Positions 24,451-38,107 of a stretch of DNA of 64,000 nt are shown piece by piece. The notes beneath the pieces were generated by a model. That model made no database searches, was not told where the DNA came from, and saw nothing but the letters and a program-made list of their open reading frames with translations. The stretch comes from Quillaja saponaria (lineage: Eukaryota > Streptophyta > Magnoliopsida > Fabales > Quillajaceae), in contig CM055611.1 in assembly GCA_029379385.1 (NCBI GenBank), forward strand, positions 18,484,062 through 18,548,061, read 5' to 3'. Both the position numbers and the translations under genes were made by a program. Positions within the stretch are counted from its first letter, which is position 1, and every line of letters begins with the position of its first letter.

Positions 24451-24936
24451 GAAAATGATGGTTAAAGAATAAGATTAATTTCGGGGTAAATTGTGGAACA
24501 TGCATGAGCTTTATTTATAGTGATTTCACCCATGGAATCCAATAATATGTTTGATTATATTTTAAAGTAATATTGTAAATTTCACTCTAAAAAAGGGACT
24601 CATTAAATTAGATGAAAAACTAACGGAGTTAATAAATCTTTTAGGAATAATCAATTAAAAGCCCCAATTTCATATCCAAAGTACCAAAAAAACTATATCA
24701 TATTCTTCAGATGATAAATAAGTTATACTTTTCGATTTATCTTGTCAAAATACTTTTCATTTTATCTTTTCAAATGGTAATGAGTGCTTCTTTTTTTTTT
24801 TTTTTTTTTTTGTATTATTATATAGACTACAAATATTATTATGTGCGCTACAAATGCCCTGGAAGACAAAAACAAAATCACTCCAACTTTCTATATTTTA
24901 GTCCACCTAATAATTTTGGATAGTGCACATAGCACT

Positions 24937-24975
<39 letters not shown>

Positions 24976-25635
24976 CTATAATTTTCAATTTCTTAATAGC
25001 AATATATTTTATTAACTTAATTATATTTATAATAAATAAAATAAAAATAAAAATATTTTTATAAGTTTTTAGAGCAAAATATGAAAGCAGAGGACGTGAA
25101 CATCTTTATAATTTTTAGAGGTACCATCCAATAGTTAATGATTATATCTTGCCATTATTTGTTTGCTAAAGTCATGTTATCTAGTTTTTTTTTTTAGTTT
25201 ATCTTCTTAATTAATATTGTAAACTCAAACTAAAAAATTGTGAAAATAGTATAGAAAATGTGTCAATTAATTAAAAATTAAAATTTATTTTGAAAGAAAT
25301 ACTTGAAAGTTAAGATTTATTAGTTTTGTGCATATCACTTAACTAATATCTTGGACATGATGTAGAATTAGGGTTACTTAATTTGTGAGATATTCCTCTA
25401 CTTTCTATATATATTTTGTTAGCGGATGAGGTTGGAGTAAATTTTATTATGTAATTTTTTGTACTAAAAATAAATTATATATGTATCATTAAAAACTAAT
25501 AAATCATGTCATAATTTTATAATATCAATAAGTCATCTCATAACTCAAAGTGTTTTGAATTTAAATTTGTATAGATTTAAATCAATGATTACATGAATTT
25601 AGAGGAAAAGAAAGTGCAAGTCTGCATGGCAGAAG
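24451..25635. other. Intergenic AT-rich DNA with a TA microsatellite
   Basis: It contains the probable former promoter of the sulfotransferase pseudogene, a T-run at about 24791-24811 and a TA dinucleotide run at 24941-24973. No gene is seen. Confidence 0.7.
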
Positions 25636-26213
25636 CAATGTTTTGAAAACTGGGTCGATCCGACCGTTTGAACCATTGCCCGGATGATAAATCCAATCGG
25701 GTTGAACCAAGGAACTATTTTAGTGATTGGACAGGCCAAAACTAATAAAAATTATAAGTACTAGAAGAACCGATAAAACTGGTTGATAGACCCAAACTGG
25801 TTTTTTCTTTTTAAATTATTATTTGTATTAAGTATTAGTGAAATATTTGTATTTTATATGAAATACTAGTTAAACAATTATATTTTTTATTGATATTATT
25901 TTTATTATTTTGATTCGTAAGTTGAAAATTGAATATTGTGATGCACAATAAATCAATCAACTGCCGTATTAACTATTAATAAATATATTTGACTTTTTTT
26001 TATTTGATTTTCTTATTATAATGAATATTGAATTTTTTTTTCTTGTATATTTAGTATTTATAATTAATAAAAAATTATATAATATGTATACTATTTAAAA
26101 TATAATTAAAGATATTTATGACATCATCTAGTCTGACCATCAGTACGATTCTGATTGAAATGACTCGAGACCTGAAATTTTTTCTGAGTTGATCACCAGT
26201 TTTTAAAATATTG
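25636..26213. mobile_element. hAT-type MITE, 578 bp
   Basis: The terminal inverted repeats are CAATGTTTTGAAAACTGG at the left (25636) and CCAGTTTTTAAAATATTG at the right (ending 26213), 15 of 18 bases complementary. The flanks GGCAGAAG (25628-25635) and GGTAGAAT (26214-26221) are a degraded 8-bp target duplication (6 of 8), as expected for hAT. The subterminal sequence is rich in GGTTGAACC/ACCGA words, typical of a widespread dicot hAT MITE family. No transposase is present. Confidence 0.82.
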
Positions 26214-26221
26214 GGTAGAAT

Positions 26222-29200
26222 TAGTAGACCACACAAACACAAACACAAACGACACAACAATTCTCATTATTGATGCATGTATAAAGGAAGGAACGAGATA
26301 AGGTGTGCCGCTTTAATAAACGTGTAAAAGCATAATTATGGATAATAAAAGGATTTGTGTAATTAATAAAAAATTTCTTTGATTATAATCTGATTCTTTT
26401 TCAATTTTTTTTATTTATAATTAGAAAAAATAAAAATAAAGATTTAATGTTAAGTTATTTTACTTATAATCAAGTTTTTTAATAATTAGTTTTGATCAAG
26501 TAAAAGATTATGATATCCCCATTATTTTCATAAATAACATCCAATATGATCTTAACACATCACTCACATGTCACAGCGCAGATACAATTTTAATTAGATG
26601 TAATAAATAGATTATAATTAATTTTTTCCAAACTTTTTATATAATTTAAAATTTAACTATAACTCTTAAATAATTAATAATCTAATTATCAATCTTTATT
26701 AAATAATTGTAAGGTAGTAAATGTTGTTTTTGACAGTAATGAATTACCCACAAGACGTGGTTGAACTAGTAGGGTATATTTGATCTCAATGATTATGGAT
26801 CTTTGCAATATCAAGAGTTCGAGCTAGCAAGAAAATATTTATGGAAAGGAATAATCACGAAACATGAATGAGATTGGACTCACATTTATAAAGTGTGAGA
26901 ATAGTCGTGGAAGAAAAAGGAAAAAAAAAAAAGGTACTGATTCACGCGCTGCTCTATTCTTTCAATTGGGTGTCATTGGATTTGCAAGGTCGAATGGCCA
27001 TCTATCCAGTTCCAGGCTTTATTTATTAACACAGTTGAGCTCATTTGACCGATTTTTACTTGGCCTATGTACAAAATATTTATTTGCTAAAGTACCCATG
27101 TATAATTCTATATTTGTAAACTAGCTCTTATGATCCCTCTTCATATCACATATAATCAATGAAATGTCATGTTGCCCTTAAGAACACAAAAATTGTAGTC
27201 GTGTATCAGAAAAGCATTTGGATGATAAAGAAATAAATATATAAGCTAGAAATTAGAGTAAAACATAATATTTTGGTGAAAGTTGCTGCGATCAATTTAG
27301 TATTTATTAATGCAAAAGAGACATATAATTCAAATTCCAAAATGTTTCGTATTTGATACCATTTAAGAATAACAAACTCTATTAGTATATCTTTCATTAA
27401 AAAGAGCAAAGGAAGTAAATTTTTTTTTTTTTTTTGCTATATATACATCAAATCTAATCATTGATCATAATTTATAAGATTAGGTACTCACAATTTAACA
27501 ATTAACAATATTTCATCATAATTAATCACAAATAAGGTAGGATAAACAACTTACAAACCTAGAAGAAAATAATCACACATAGCTGATGTTGGAATTCGAA
27601 CTTGGTATTGTTACTGACATCTCCATCTTAATTTATTGAGCTAAATGTCACGTGACGAGCCATTAAAACTTCCACTACATGGTAGACCATTGAAATACCA
27701 TTAAAGTGCCAAGTACATGTATACATAATTTTAAGTGACGCATAATGTGATTAAATATATTATAAATTATCAACGGTGGGTTGGTAAAGTGGAAAAAGAA
27801 CTCAAGAAATGGTCCCCAAGAGGTTGAGTTTCCTTGACTAAATCTCGCAATTGGTGGTACATTTATGTTTCTGCAAATAATTGTAGCCCCCCCTATGAGG
27901 ATGTGTGCGTAATGTACTCGTTGGATAATATGGGTATCTTATCTACCTTTTTATTTTTCTAATAAAAAATATTATAAATTATTATTATAGTACTTAATAC
28001 CTACTATAATTTATATAATTAGTAATTAAAAATTATAATATTTGGTCACACTATTTATTACAATTTTAAAAGTTTTATAATAAATTTTAATTAAATATTC
28101 AATCAATTTCACCATTAATTTGTATTCAATCGTCCTTATATATATTTTTATTAAAAAATATTAAAATTAAGTTACTTTCCTATTTTAAAGCTTTTATTAT
28201 TTTAACTAAGTATTTTATTGTTTAAAAATTAATACTCCCTAATTAATACCTGTTTTTGAAATTTCTCATAAACTAATACACATTCAGATACTTTCCCATC
28301 GCATCATAATTTTCAATTAAATATTATATCAGGTAAATCATTGATTTGTGTTCAATATTCCTTTCATTTTCTCAAAATTATAAATATCAAGTAATTAACT
28401 TTCCAATTTTAAAATTTTTTACTTTAAATTAAATTTCAATTAAATACTGGAATATTGTTATCACAACTAAAAACTTTAGAAATTAATACTTGTTTTTGAA
28501 ATCACTCATAAATTAATTTTCATTTCCGTAACGTTCGAATCCTCCCTATCTCCTATTAAAGACAATTAGGATTCAAGAGATATAATTTTCATTTATATAT
28601 ATTCTATCAAACCATTTTCAGGAAAGCATTCTCAGTTCTAACTCTGCTAGATGATATAATCTCTTTACGATCCATAGTTCATGTTATCTGTAATTTAGGA
28701 ATCTATTTCAATTATATATTTTTTTCTTTCTAATGTTTATTTGTGAATATTTGACTTAAATAACTATTTTTTTATTTAATATTTTGTTTGTATTGTGATT
28801 AGTTATTCTTCAATTTGATTTTTCTATATTATTTGAAATACGTGAAAGGTTGCTAAACTCCACCGTGAGATATAAAGAAATGTAAAAGCAAAATAAAAAA
28901 TTATAAATATTTATCATGATAGATATAATATTAAACTAAATACATGGCTATTTTTATGACATTATCCACACTTTTTAACTTTTTTTTAATCATAACAATC
29001 AGAATTTTATTTATATTAAAAATATGGGAAGTCTTATTGCTACAACCAAAATACTTAAAGGAGCAACTTATTAATTGTAAAATATTAAAAGATTTTTTTA
29101 ACAAGTGTCTTAAAGGCACTTGATAAAGCGTAATAAATATGATCATAGTAATAAATTATTATACAACACTGAAATTATAGTCAACTACTGTAATAAATAA

Positions 29201-30250
29201 TACAAAATTGTTATATTTATCACTTTAATAAATGTTCTAAGGGTCTCAATTAGAAAAATTTATATTATAAATAGACTAAAATATCCTCATAAATAATGTT
29301 TAAAAAATTAATTGCATAGTAAATTAAATTGCATTAAATTAAAAATGAGAAACCAAAAAATAAATACGCCCTCTTTCTAACCTGTTCATCTTTTTATAAG
29401 TTGACAAACTAAATAATTTCTCATCTTTTTATTTTTTGATCAAATCTGCTAATTTTGAAAGGTTAAGATTATGTGCTAAAATAGATGGTGAAGGAGATTA
29501 CATGATTTAGACATGGTCAAATTTTAAGTACCAAATAAAAAGGACAAAGACTAAGATTTTTGCTTTAATGTTGTCACATTTTTGTTGAAGGTGATAAAAT
29601 GATAATAAAAACAAAAAGTTGTAAAATTGAAATTTAATGATCTTAGCCACAAGAAGATGAAGAGATATATAATTAAGACTTGTTAGTGAAAAGATAAATG
29701 AGACTTATAGTATGAAAAAGAATTTAATTGATGAAGGATAAATATGAATGAGAGAGAGTTTGATGAAAGATAAATAAGAAAGTGAAATAGTAGGAGGGTA
29801 TTTTAGGAAATTTAAAATTGATTACATTTAATAGAAGCCTTAAAGATATTGAGGCAATAAGGTTATCTTAAAAATTTATACAATTATTTTAATATAATTA
29901 AATTAACCTAATTTGATAAGACAAACAGCTTTTTACCTAACTAAATGAGTTCAACTGTGTCAATTATGTTGTTTAAAACCGGACAAAGTGGTGCATATTG
30001 AGTGAACACAATTAAAAGAATGAAAAAGCGAGTGCAACATATTGAGTCAAAGACCAAATTTATTACACAAAACTCTACTTTTCCACCCTTACTACTTGGA
30101 GCAATGGGTGCGCCACTTAAAACCTTATCACTACATTCCAATACCAAACAGAATATTTATATAGAACTATCCATTAATGATGTCCCAGGGTTCCAAACAA
30201 TGTAAAGATATATGGCACTACTTCATAATAATAATTAAATTAAAAGTAAG
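26222..30250. other. Gene-poor AT-rich region
   Basis: No intact gene is found. An old direct duplication is visible: CTGTTTTTGAAATTTCTCATAAACTAAT near 28250 resembles CTTGTTTTTGAAATCACTCATAAATTAAT near 28490, with matching sequence before both. A short open stretch at 26864-27124 has no recognisable domain. 29941-30205 is open on both strands but matches nothing I know. Confidence 0.55.
29087..29247. mobile_element. Short MITE relic related to 53192-53387
   Basis: The reverse complement of this block aligns with the nested MITE at 53192-53387 through the core TATTATTTATTACAGTAGTTGAC and its continuation to GTATAATAATTTATTACT. The ends carry a degraded AAGTGCCTTTAAGACACTTG-type palindrome. 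Borders are approximate. Confidence 0.55.
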
Positions 30251-30254
30251 AAAA

Positions 30255-30360
30255 AAATTTCATGGCAGACTCATTAGCAAAATCTGGTGTGGGAAGATCT
30301 GCGGCGTTTCAGGGATTAATCTATTCCAGCTGGAGATGTAAGGACTACAAGAATATGAGA
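30255..30360 (+). mobile_element. LINE RNase H tail relic
   Basis: The plus strand reads MADSLAKSGVGRSAAFQGL and then a stop, like the A-D-x-L-A-K-x-G end of the RNase H domain found at the C terminus of plant L1-like LINE proteins. Nothing upstream is readable as LINE, so this is a fragment. Confidence 0.45.
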
Positions 30361-33300
30361 AAGAATAGATAAATTATCTGCTACATGACACTCACTATGG
30401 AGTGGGACTGGTAGGTAGACTTTTTTTCATATCTTATTTAATATGTAGCTCTACTAAAAATAAACTAGATAACATGTTTAATTTTTAGACTCTAAGTTTA
30501 ATGGGTTAAAATTTTTATTCATCTTTTGTATTTTATAAATTTTTATTATGTCTTATGTATTATTGAGTTTCTTATTTTTTTATTTTTTTTTATTACTATA
30601 TAGTAAAATAAATTTATATAAAATTTTAGTCGATCCCCTTAAGAATAAATGTCTAGTTTCATCACTGCACTCTGATTGTCCTATGCTCATTTGGCCAATC
30701 GTATAAAATTATACAATGCATTAGGCAATAATTATACTATTGTTATATTGTTGTCTTAACATTTATCTCTCCTTTTATATAGATTTATATTATTTGACAT
30801 AATATAAAAGAAGATCAACAGTATAAATTTATACTATTATATTGTTGCTACATAAATCTATATTATTATATCATTGCTATCAAATATTATATAAAAACCA
30901 ATTAGATAGTCTCATGTTATCATATTATTTTTATATGATTACCCAAATGGGTTTCTCTTTTTTGGTATCTTTTATTTATTTTTTATTTTGCTGTGTGCAG
31001 TTGTTATTCTTAATAAATCTCACATTGCTGTTCCAAAAACAAACAAACAAACGAATGAAGATGTATTGCAGTCACAGCAGACACAAATACTTGTTAAAAA
31101 AATAAAACCCAGATGCTGAAAATATTTTGCAAACACAAATAATGGTTCAAGTTTAGAACTATTTTTCAAGAACTTGTATGAGTCTGCGTAATTCCTTTTG
31201 CATTTATAAAGGCAGATGCAGATATAAAATGTATATTTTTAATATTTATGAATCTACCTCTGCCACTTAATGTAGCTATATTTGCCTATGCAGATACTTT
31301 CCCCAGATCAAATTTATAGCCCACAAATTTTCTTTCCAGTTTCCCTCTCTTCCTCCATTTCTGAAATTCAGACACCCCTCCTCCCTCCCCAATTAAACCC
31401 ACCACCTACCATTGTTCTTGACTTTGTTGCTGCCGTTGAGAAGATTTGCTACTGTTGAGGAGGTTCATTGTCATTGAGAAAGTCCCTCTTCCTATCCACA
31501 AAGAATACTGGGCAATTTCAGTTGCCGATGTTAGCTATATTCGTCTTTGAATGTCAGCCTTAGGACTCTTTACTTATTTTGATGCTTGTTACTATCAGTT
31601 TTAGGCCTCTTTGCTCCTTCAATGCCTGTTTCTTCTATGTGTATGACCTGATGATTCAATAGATAGTTGATTTTGAGATTCCATAGTTTTTTTTTTTTTA
31701 ACTGAAATAATGGAAGTAGCTAATAAATACAATGATGAATTTACTTAAAATCTTAGATAGATGCTTAATCTCAGCTTATATCTTGTCTAAGAATTCTCAC
31801 CAAAAACAGAAAGTTAACTACTAACTGATTAAGCTAGTAGAAGATAAAATATAATGAAAAAAGAAGAAGAAAGAAATTAAGCTAAAAAACAAAAGGCAAT
31901 TTTAAGTGGTGTAAGTAATAGGATGACTGATTATAAATTCATAAGAATCTTTTAAGAAAATTGACAGAGATATTGTATATTACCAAAATGTATTCAATGA
32001 TTCCACCTGACATGCATGATTTGATGAGGAAATGTGAGAAGTTTTTGAATCAACATTATGAAATACCAAGATAACATAGTCATGTGATTATATCATTATA
32101 AGCACAAATACTAAATCAACGAATATTTTCAGAAGTATTTAGATAATTACATTCAAACATACATATTGGGGTTATCCAAATACTCAAATGACTCTGCTCC
32201 CTCATCCCTCATAGACAGATGAATCATCTTTTATATCTTTGTTTGCAACACTTTAAATGAACAAAATCATATATATTCATTGAACATCTTCTCGTGCTAC
32301 TGCATTGGTAAGTATCTCACCAAAAGTTAAGCGATCAATTCTTTTTCCATTCATGGTTTTTGTTCTGCAATTAAATGAGGGGACATGAAAAATCAATAAC
32401 CTCCTTTAATTAAGAACTCTGCAATATTTCTGAGTAGAAGAGCATTTCAATAAATTATCTGAAGGCTTTTAGTTGACAGCTTAGCCAAAATTGATCTTTC
32501 ACAATGCTCCTTTGCCTTAGTATAATCTTAGCGAAGCTATTCAAAAATTGAACAATACAATAAGTTTCATTCGAAAAAAAATAAAATGATACATATAAAT
32601 AAGGTCTTAGCCATTAACCATTTTCTTGTTCCCAGTAAAATCAACAGGGATCAACTGAAAAATGTTTAAATGAAAAATAAAATGAAAAGTAATTGACTAC
32701 TGCACATCAGTTTTGGAGCAAGGAAATCAGATAAATGAGTGAAAAGTGAGAGCTGAATCTGGACCCAAAAAAAATATCAGTACCAGCTTTTGTATAAATC
32801 TAAGTTGGAAGCAGAATTTTATTTAACCAATTTCCTTGAAAATTAAAACCAAACTATTAGGTTGAGAAAAAAGAATTTTTACAGCATGAATTTAAAGGGT
32901 GTTTCTTCATCATGTACTTTCAGATCATTAATGAAAATTCAAAATACAAATTAACATAAGAATTGACTTTACATAAAGAAAAAGAAAAGTGAAAGAATAG
33001 AAGAGCAAAAGGAAAGAGAGTCAGCAGAAAGCATCGAACCAGGTCGTGCAATGGAGTTTTGGCATTTGGAGTTTGAGATTTGAGGTTTGATATTTGTGGC
33101 GGGTTTCAGATTTGGGTTTCAGCTTTCATTCTCCCCTTCTACCACCTCCATCCCCATTCTACATTTTCTCTCTCCAGAACCATAAAGCAACCAACATCTA
33201 TCCAACATCTTTCAGCGGCCCCCACCGAAAATCAGGGCTCAAAGCCACCCTCAAGCAATCAATCTTTCTCTGTTCAACGGGAAGCAGTGGCACCAACCCT

Positions 33301-34340
33301 CACGGACTACAGTGACGGAAACCCACTGTAGAATGTACAGTGAGACTCCCTCACAACACCCAAACCCGCTCTTTTATAATTGTATAAATATAAATATAAA
33401 TAATATAATATAATGTATAATAAAAATAGATAATAGATAATAGAAGTTGTGGGGTGTGCTAAATCAATTAACAGCCCATTTTCATACTTATACCAATAAT
33501 ACTAATATTTATTTATATTTATGTCATTTCGGTCATATCATAATCACTTGAAAACAATTAATTTTTTTATTTAACCGCAATAGATGTCTAAATCACCTGA
33601 AATAATTATTAATTATAAATAATTCATAACAAAATTTCATTTGGCTTCATTTGTTTATACCCAAAAAACTTGTAAAATAATTAAAAATGAAAGCAAGCAA
33701 ATATTAACCAATAAAATAAGGTATTATAAATAAAAAGAAATATTAGTTGGGGTATTTTGAAGAGGATTCTTGGGTCTTTGAGACTATAATGTGCATGAAT
33801 ATTTTGCCTTAAAAAATGTTCAGTTTTCAGCTCTTCAATTCAACATCTTTTAACAATTCAATAACTTCCATACGTGGTTAGGACTTAGGACCATTCTTCT
33901 CTCTTCTGATGGATCTGGTGTTTAAGGATATTTTTTTCTTACTGATTCACATTATCGTGTTTAGCAACCTCACCCACCGAGAGTGGAAGGGAGCTGTCAT
34001 CAGTCATCACTGTTTTTTTTGGCATTCAATAATATATATATATATATTCAGCACCAAACTAAAAGATAGATGGGTTGTTTAACGGAAGACAATTTATTTA
34101 TTATATTTAGTAAAGAAAAACTAATAAATAAATGCATTAAAAAAAGCTTCTGGTATCTCATATATTAAAAATATATAAAAATCTCACATATTATTCTATT
34201 TATATTAATACTTTCTTTTTCTTTTTTTTACATCAAATACAAATAAATGAACAAATACAATATTTTTTTAAAATTACAAAATTATTTAGGGACAGATTTT
34301 GATTCAAAAAGGAATATACTTTTTTGAAAAAAATCATACT
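30361..34340. other. Intergenic region with possible orphan transcription unit (31.3-33.4 kb)
   Basis: Two islands, 31300-31660 and 33050-33360, are richer in GC than the rest and look like transcribed gene ends. On the minus strand a TATAAAAG box lies near 33378, just upstream of the second island. Between them the minus strand at 32360-32280 contains a splice-acceptor-like tract followed by an open segment beginning NKNHEWKKN or, in another frame, MNGKRIDRLTFGEILTNA. No continuous coding exon set can be joined. It may be a decayed gene or a non-coding transcript. Confidence 0.3.
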
Positions 34341-34349
34341 TATAATTTA

Positions 34350-35086
34350 GGGTCAATTGTACTTTACCTTTATAAACTATCATCCATTTTCTATTAATTT
34401 TCATGAACTATCAAATTTGACATATAAACCCTTATTTGAGTCATAATTAGCAAATAGCCCAAAACATTCAAATTAGTTATAAAGTCTAACATATTAACTG
34501 TTAAAAGACTAAACTATTCTTATCATAAGTTATTATTATTATTAATGTTAATTTTTTATTTATTTCACTTTCTATTTCTTGTTTTTCTTTTTTTTTATCT
34601 TTTATTATTATTTTTAGCTATTAAAATCTCTAAATTTATTCAATTTTAGTATTTTCTTTAATATGTAATACAATAATAAGAAAATAAAAGTTTTGATGAA
34701 CATATTGTCGTTAAAATTCAAATTGAAACAACAACTTCTTTAATTATTATAAATGAGAAATATAATATTATTAAATTTATTAATAATTTAAATACTATGA
34801 CAAGAAAATAAAAATTATGAGTGATTCAATATTATTTATGTATGCTAAAATTGAATCAATATAAATAGTTTCGTTTCATAAAAAATGAAAAAAAAAATGT
34901 GAAAAACTTATAATGAGGATAATTTAGTTTTTTATGAGTTAATTTGTTAAATTTAAAGGCTAATTAAGATGAGTGGTGGCTATTTATTAATTATGACTCA
35001 AATAAGGGAGTTATGTGCCTAATTTAATAGTTTATGAAATTATTACAAAAATAGTGGTAATTCATGAGGTAAAATATAATTGATCC
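34350..35086. mobile_element. Mutator-type MITE, copy B, with perfect 9-bp target duplication
   Basis: This 737-bp foldback element has long imperfect inverted arms of about 200 bp: GGGTCAATTGTACTTTACC at the left, GGTAAAATATAATTGATCC at the right, and TTTGAGTCATAATTAGCAAA opposite ATTAATTATGACTCAAA deeper in. The flanks are an exact 9-bp duplication, TATAATTTA (34341-34349 and 35087-35095), diagnostic of Mutator-like transposition. There is no ORF. Copies A and C in this window share both arms. Confidence 0.92.
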
Positions 35087-35359
35087 TATAATTTATATAA
35101 TTAAAAAAAAATTCCCATACAATGCACGTTTAATGTTATAAAGAGCTATTGTAATAGAGAAGATAACTAGCCACAAAATAGAATGAGAGCTATTCCCTTC
35201 TTGTATTCTCCTCCTTAAATTTTTTTAATTTATTATGTCATATACAATCAGGTGTTTGGAAGGAATTCAAAGTAAAGCAGGTGGAAATGCAATTTTGTCC
35301 TTAAAACTTTAACCATCTTAACAACTTAGCTCCAAAACTAAGGAAATGATTAATCTAGT

Positions 35360-35480
35360 CCTATTACAATCAGTATGGGGGTTCCTCTAACCAAACCATA
35401 TCAATAAAATAAAAAAATTAGTAGCAAGATTATGGGCTACCATATTACGTACAACCTACTCTAACTTACTATCTGGATGT
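35360..35480 (-). mobile_element. LINE RNase H C-terminal relic
   Basis: The minus strand contains a VRNMVAHNLAT-like stretch followed, after a frame break, by IWFGLEEPP. This resembles the R-x-N-x-V-A-H-x-L-A and W-x-E-E-P-P tail of plant LINE RNase H domains. It is short and broken. It could be the tail of the same old LINE as 36950-37350. Confidence 0.5.
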
Positions 35481-36949
35481 CCCTAAACGTGGATTTGTTA
35501 CGTGATTAAAACTGTGAGGGTTAAGCAATGCATAGAGAAAAAATCATATAAAAGATATATTAAAGAGAGAAATTGTAAACTTAATTGTGTTTGGTTGTGA
35601 TTATAAATGTAAGTTAATCTTTAATTTCTTAAATATTAATTATAATTGGTATAATATTAATGATAACAAAAGAAATTATTATCTTTTGTGGACAATTATT
35701 TAAATTTGTGATAATGATAGGAAAAAAGCTATTGCATCAAATCATGTAAAAATAAATGTTTTTTTTTGGGTAAGAAATAGAACCTAATATTAAAACTAAT
35801 TAAATGATATATATAATTCTTACCAATAAATAAATAAATCAACCTCAAAGAGAGAACAAAATAATAAAAATCACTAACTTGACACAAATCTAAGCCCTAG
35901 AAGACCAAAAAAGCACATAACGTTCAAAAAAGTTATTCAAAAGAAGCCTTAACAAACTTGACATTTAAATTTCTTTTAACACCTATTGTACCAATAACAT
36001 AAATTCCTACACAACAACACTTACTTAGCACCAAGAATCATATGAATAAACTTCTCTTCCTCATTCTTCAAACTATAAAACATCACCACGTTATTGTAAG
36101 TCAATACTAAGATAATATTATAGCGCACGAGACAATATGAAGATTTTAATAAAAAAATCAAAATCGTATATATTGAAAATTTATTTACTCATGTTACTCG
36201 TGTTTTTTACTGATCATGTTAAGACAAGATCTTTATTGCTTCATATTGAGTTTATTTACTCTCTTTTTTTCTATTCTCCAACAAGAATGAAGATGTGATT
36301 GAAGATGATGATTGTCTAGCTGAAGCAATCAAGATACAATTTCAAACGAGAACCGAGTTAGATATAAATTGTAATATGGTGTTGCTTGAGTGAGGTAATT
36401 TATAAATGTTTTGGATTTAATTGTGTATGATTTTATTCTTTTTTCACATTTGATTTATATATGCAAGGTTTTTAGGTAGAGTTTATTTTGTTAGATGATT
36501 TGATACTTAATATCTGCTTTAAAAAAAAAAATATTAAAATTTCTTGCTTCATGGTTCAAATTTGTGTGAAGAGTAAAATTTTTATAAATTTTTATTATCG
36601 ACATGGATTGGATGGTTTACCGTTGAATGAACCGAAAAGAAAATTTATCATTTTGTTAATAAACTGGTTGAATACAGGTAAGTAAATGAAAATTTTTATT
36701 GGGCTATAACAAATAGGAGTTGTTTTTGAATCAACCTGTCCAAAGCATAAGGATTCAACTAATAAGACGAGTGAAAACGGAGCGTCTGTAGCCCAATAGC
36801 TTGTTATCTCTCTTAAACTAGTCTCCTGGAGGTTAATGTTTACATCTAACTTCTGAGACCATTTTAATTCACCTGTAACATTCCTCTTAACAGGTTGGCT
36901 TGCTAAACAAAATTAAATGTTACTCTGTTAAGCTTTATCCCTTTTCAAC
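35481..36949. other. AT-rich intergenic DNA
   Basis: A short in-frame stretch on the plus strand (about 36284-36390, NEDVIEDDDCLAEAIKIQFQ and onward) could be a stray exon, but no splice partners or family are recognised. Nothing else is readable. Confidence 0.4.
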
Positions 36950-37350
36950 CCTCTTCCAAACACACCCTAAAGAGCATACCCACACTTGAAGCATGGTCAT
37001 CTCCACTACACAGAACACCTGAGCAAACCAAAGATGAATCCCTTTCAAAAACAGCTTCCCTAATGCCACATTGTCACAATCAAAAGCAAACGACACTCCT
37101 CCTCGAATCGCTAACCCCTCTGCAATTAGAGCTCATCCATAAAGCCTCACTTTCTTAACTGAGTATTAACCTTTGCAAAATGCCACATGAGCACATCATT
37201 CTCAAGTACTCTACTCCCTTCTAAAACCTTCTAAAATACTTTGCCATGTAAAAGAAGGTATGGATCCCAAAGAAGCAATCAGGTCTCAAAATCCCAAACC
37301 TCCCTCATGTTTGTTTCGACACAAAGTATCCCATCTTAACCAATGAATCT
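36950..37350 (-). mobile_element. LINE (L1-like) reverse-transcriptase 3' part, decayed
   Basis: The minus strand gives, across frames, a W-D-x-L-C-x-x-K-x-E-G-G-L-G-F type segment (HEGGLGF at about 37295-37310), PSFTWQSILEG, and then an RNase-H-like AIRGGVSFAFDCDNVAL. These are the hallmarks of the end of the reverse transcriptase and the zf-RVT/RNase H region of plant LINEs. Several frameshifts and stops are present. Confidence 0.7.
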
Positions 37351-37361
37351 TCCTTGCATCT

Positions 37362-37640
37362 TGTTAATACTCCTATATCAACATGACATGTGGCACTATG
37401 ACACATGTCACCATATTATTGGACATATAATACTATATATAGGAGCTTAAAGCTCCAAGTTAAGGACTCACTTCTCTTTCACTCTTTCTCTCTCTATATA
37501 TATTTGCTTAGTTCTCTACTGACTTAACAGATCTCATAACCACCATGCAGGTTTTCCGAAGATCAAGAAGAGACCTCGTGATCAGAACTCCAGTTTGTAC
37601 AAAACCCAACACCAACATTGGCGACCCATAAGAGAGTTCA
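37362..37640 (+). mobile_element. Gypsy-like LTR with adjoining primer-binding site
   Basis: The sequence runs from TGTTAATACTCC at 37362 to AACACCAACA at 37617, with a TATATATAGGAGC promoter-like core near 37432. It is followed by TTGGCGACCCATAAGAG, which resembles the TTGGCGCC-type primer-binding sites of plant Gypsy elements. The interior after 37640 is not readable as gag, and no second LTR is seen. This is an inferred remnant. Confidence 0.45.
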
Positions 37641-38107
37641 ATTCATTAAGAGTTTTTGGAAGGATGAAGCAACTCATAGCATATGTTGGGATACTGCCTC
37701 CTTTCTTGCTTTTGATAAGAGTTTCTCCTTCCAACCCTGGATCTTCCTCCACAGGTACTTTTTATCTTTAGTAGGCTTTATTAGCTACACTGTTATGTTA
37801 GTTTATAATTTTTTTTGTTAGTTTATCGTTATTGAATATGTTGTTATGTTTTTTTTTGTTTGAATATATAAATAAATATATATATATATTATAATAATTG
37901 ATGAATTTTAATAATATCTGCGACATTGCCTTACACAGAAGTGTCGCTTCAGTTTAATGTACAAATAGTTGAAACTTCTAAACAAGTTTCAATTATTTCA
38001 CAAGGGAAAAAAAAAATATAAACATTAATTTTTATTTATATATATATTTTTTATCATGAACTAACGGAGAAACTTGTTAAAAATTAGAGTATAACTCACT
38101 CCTTAAA

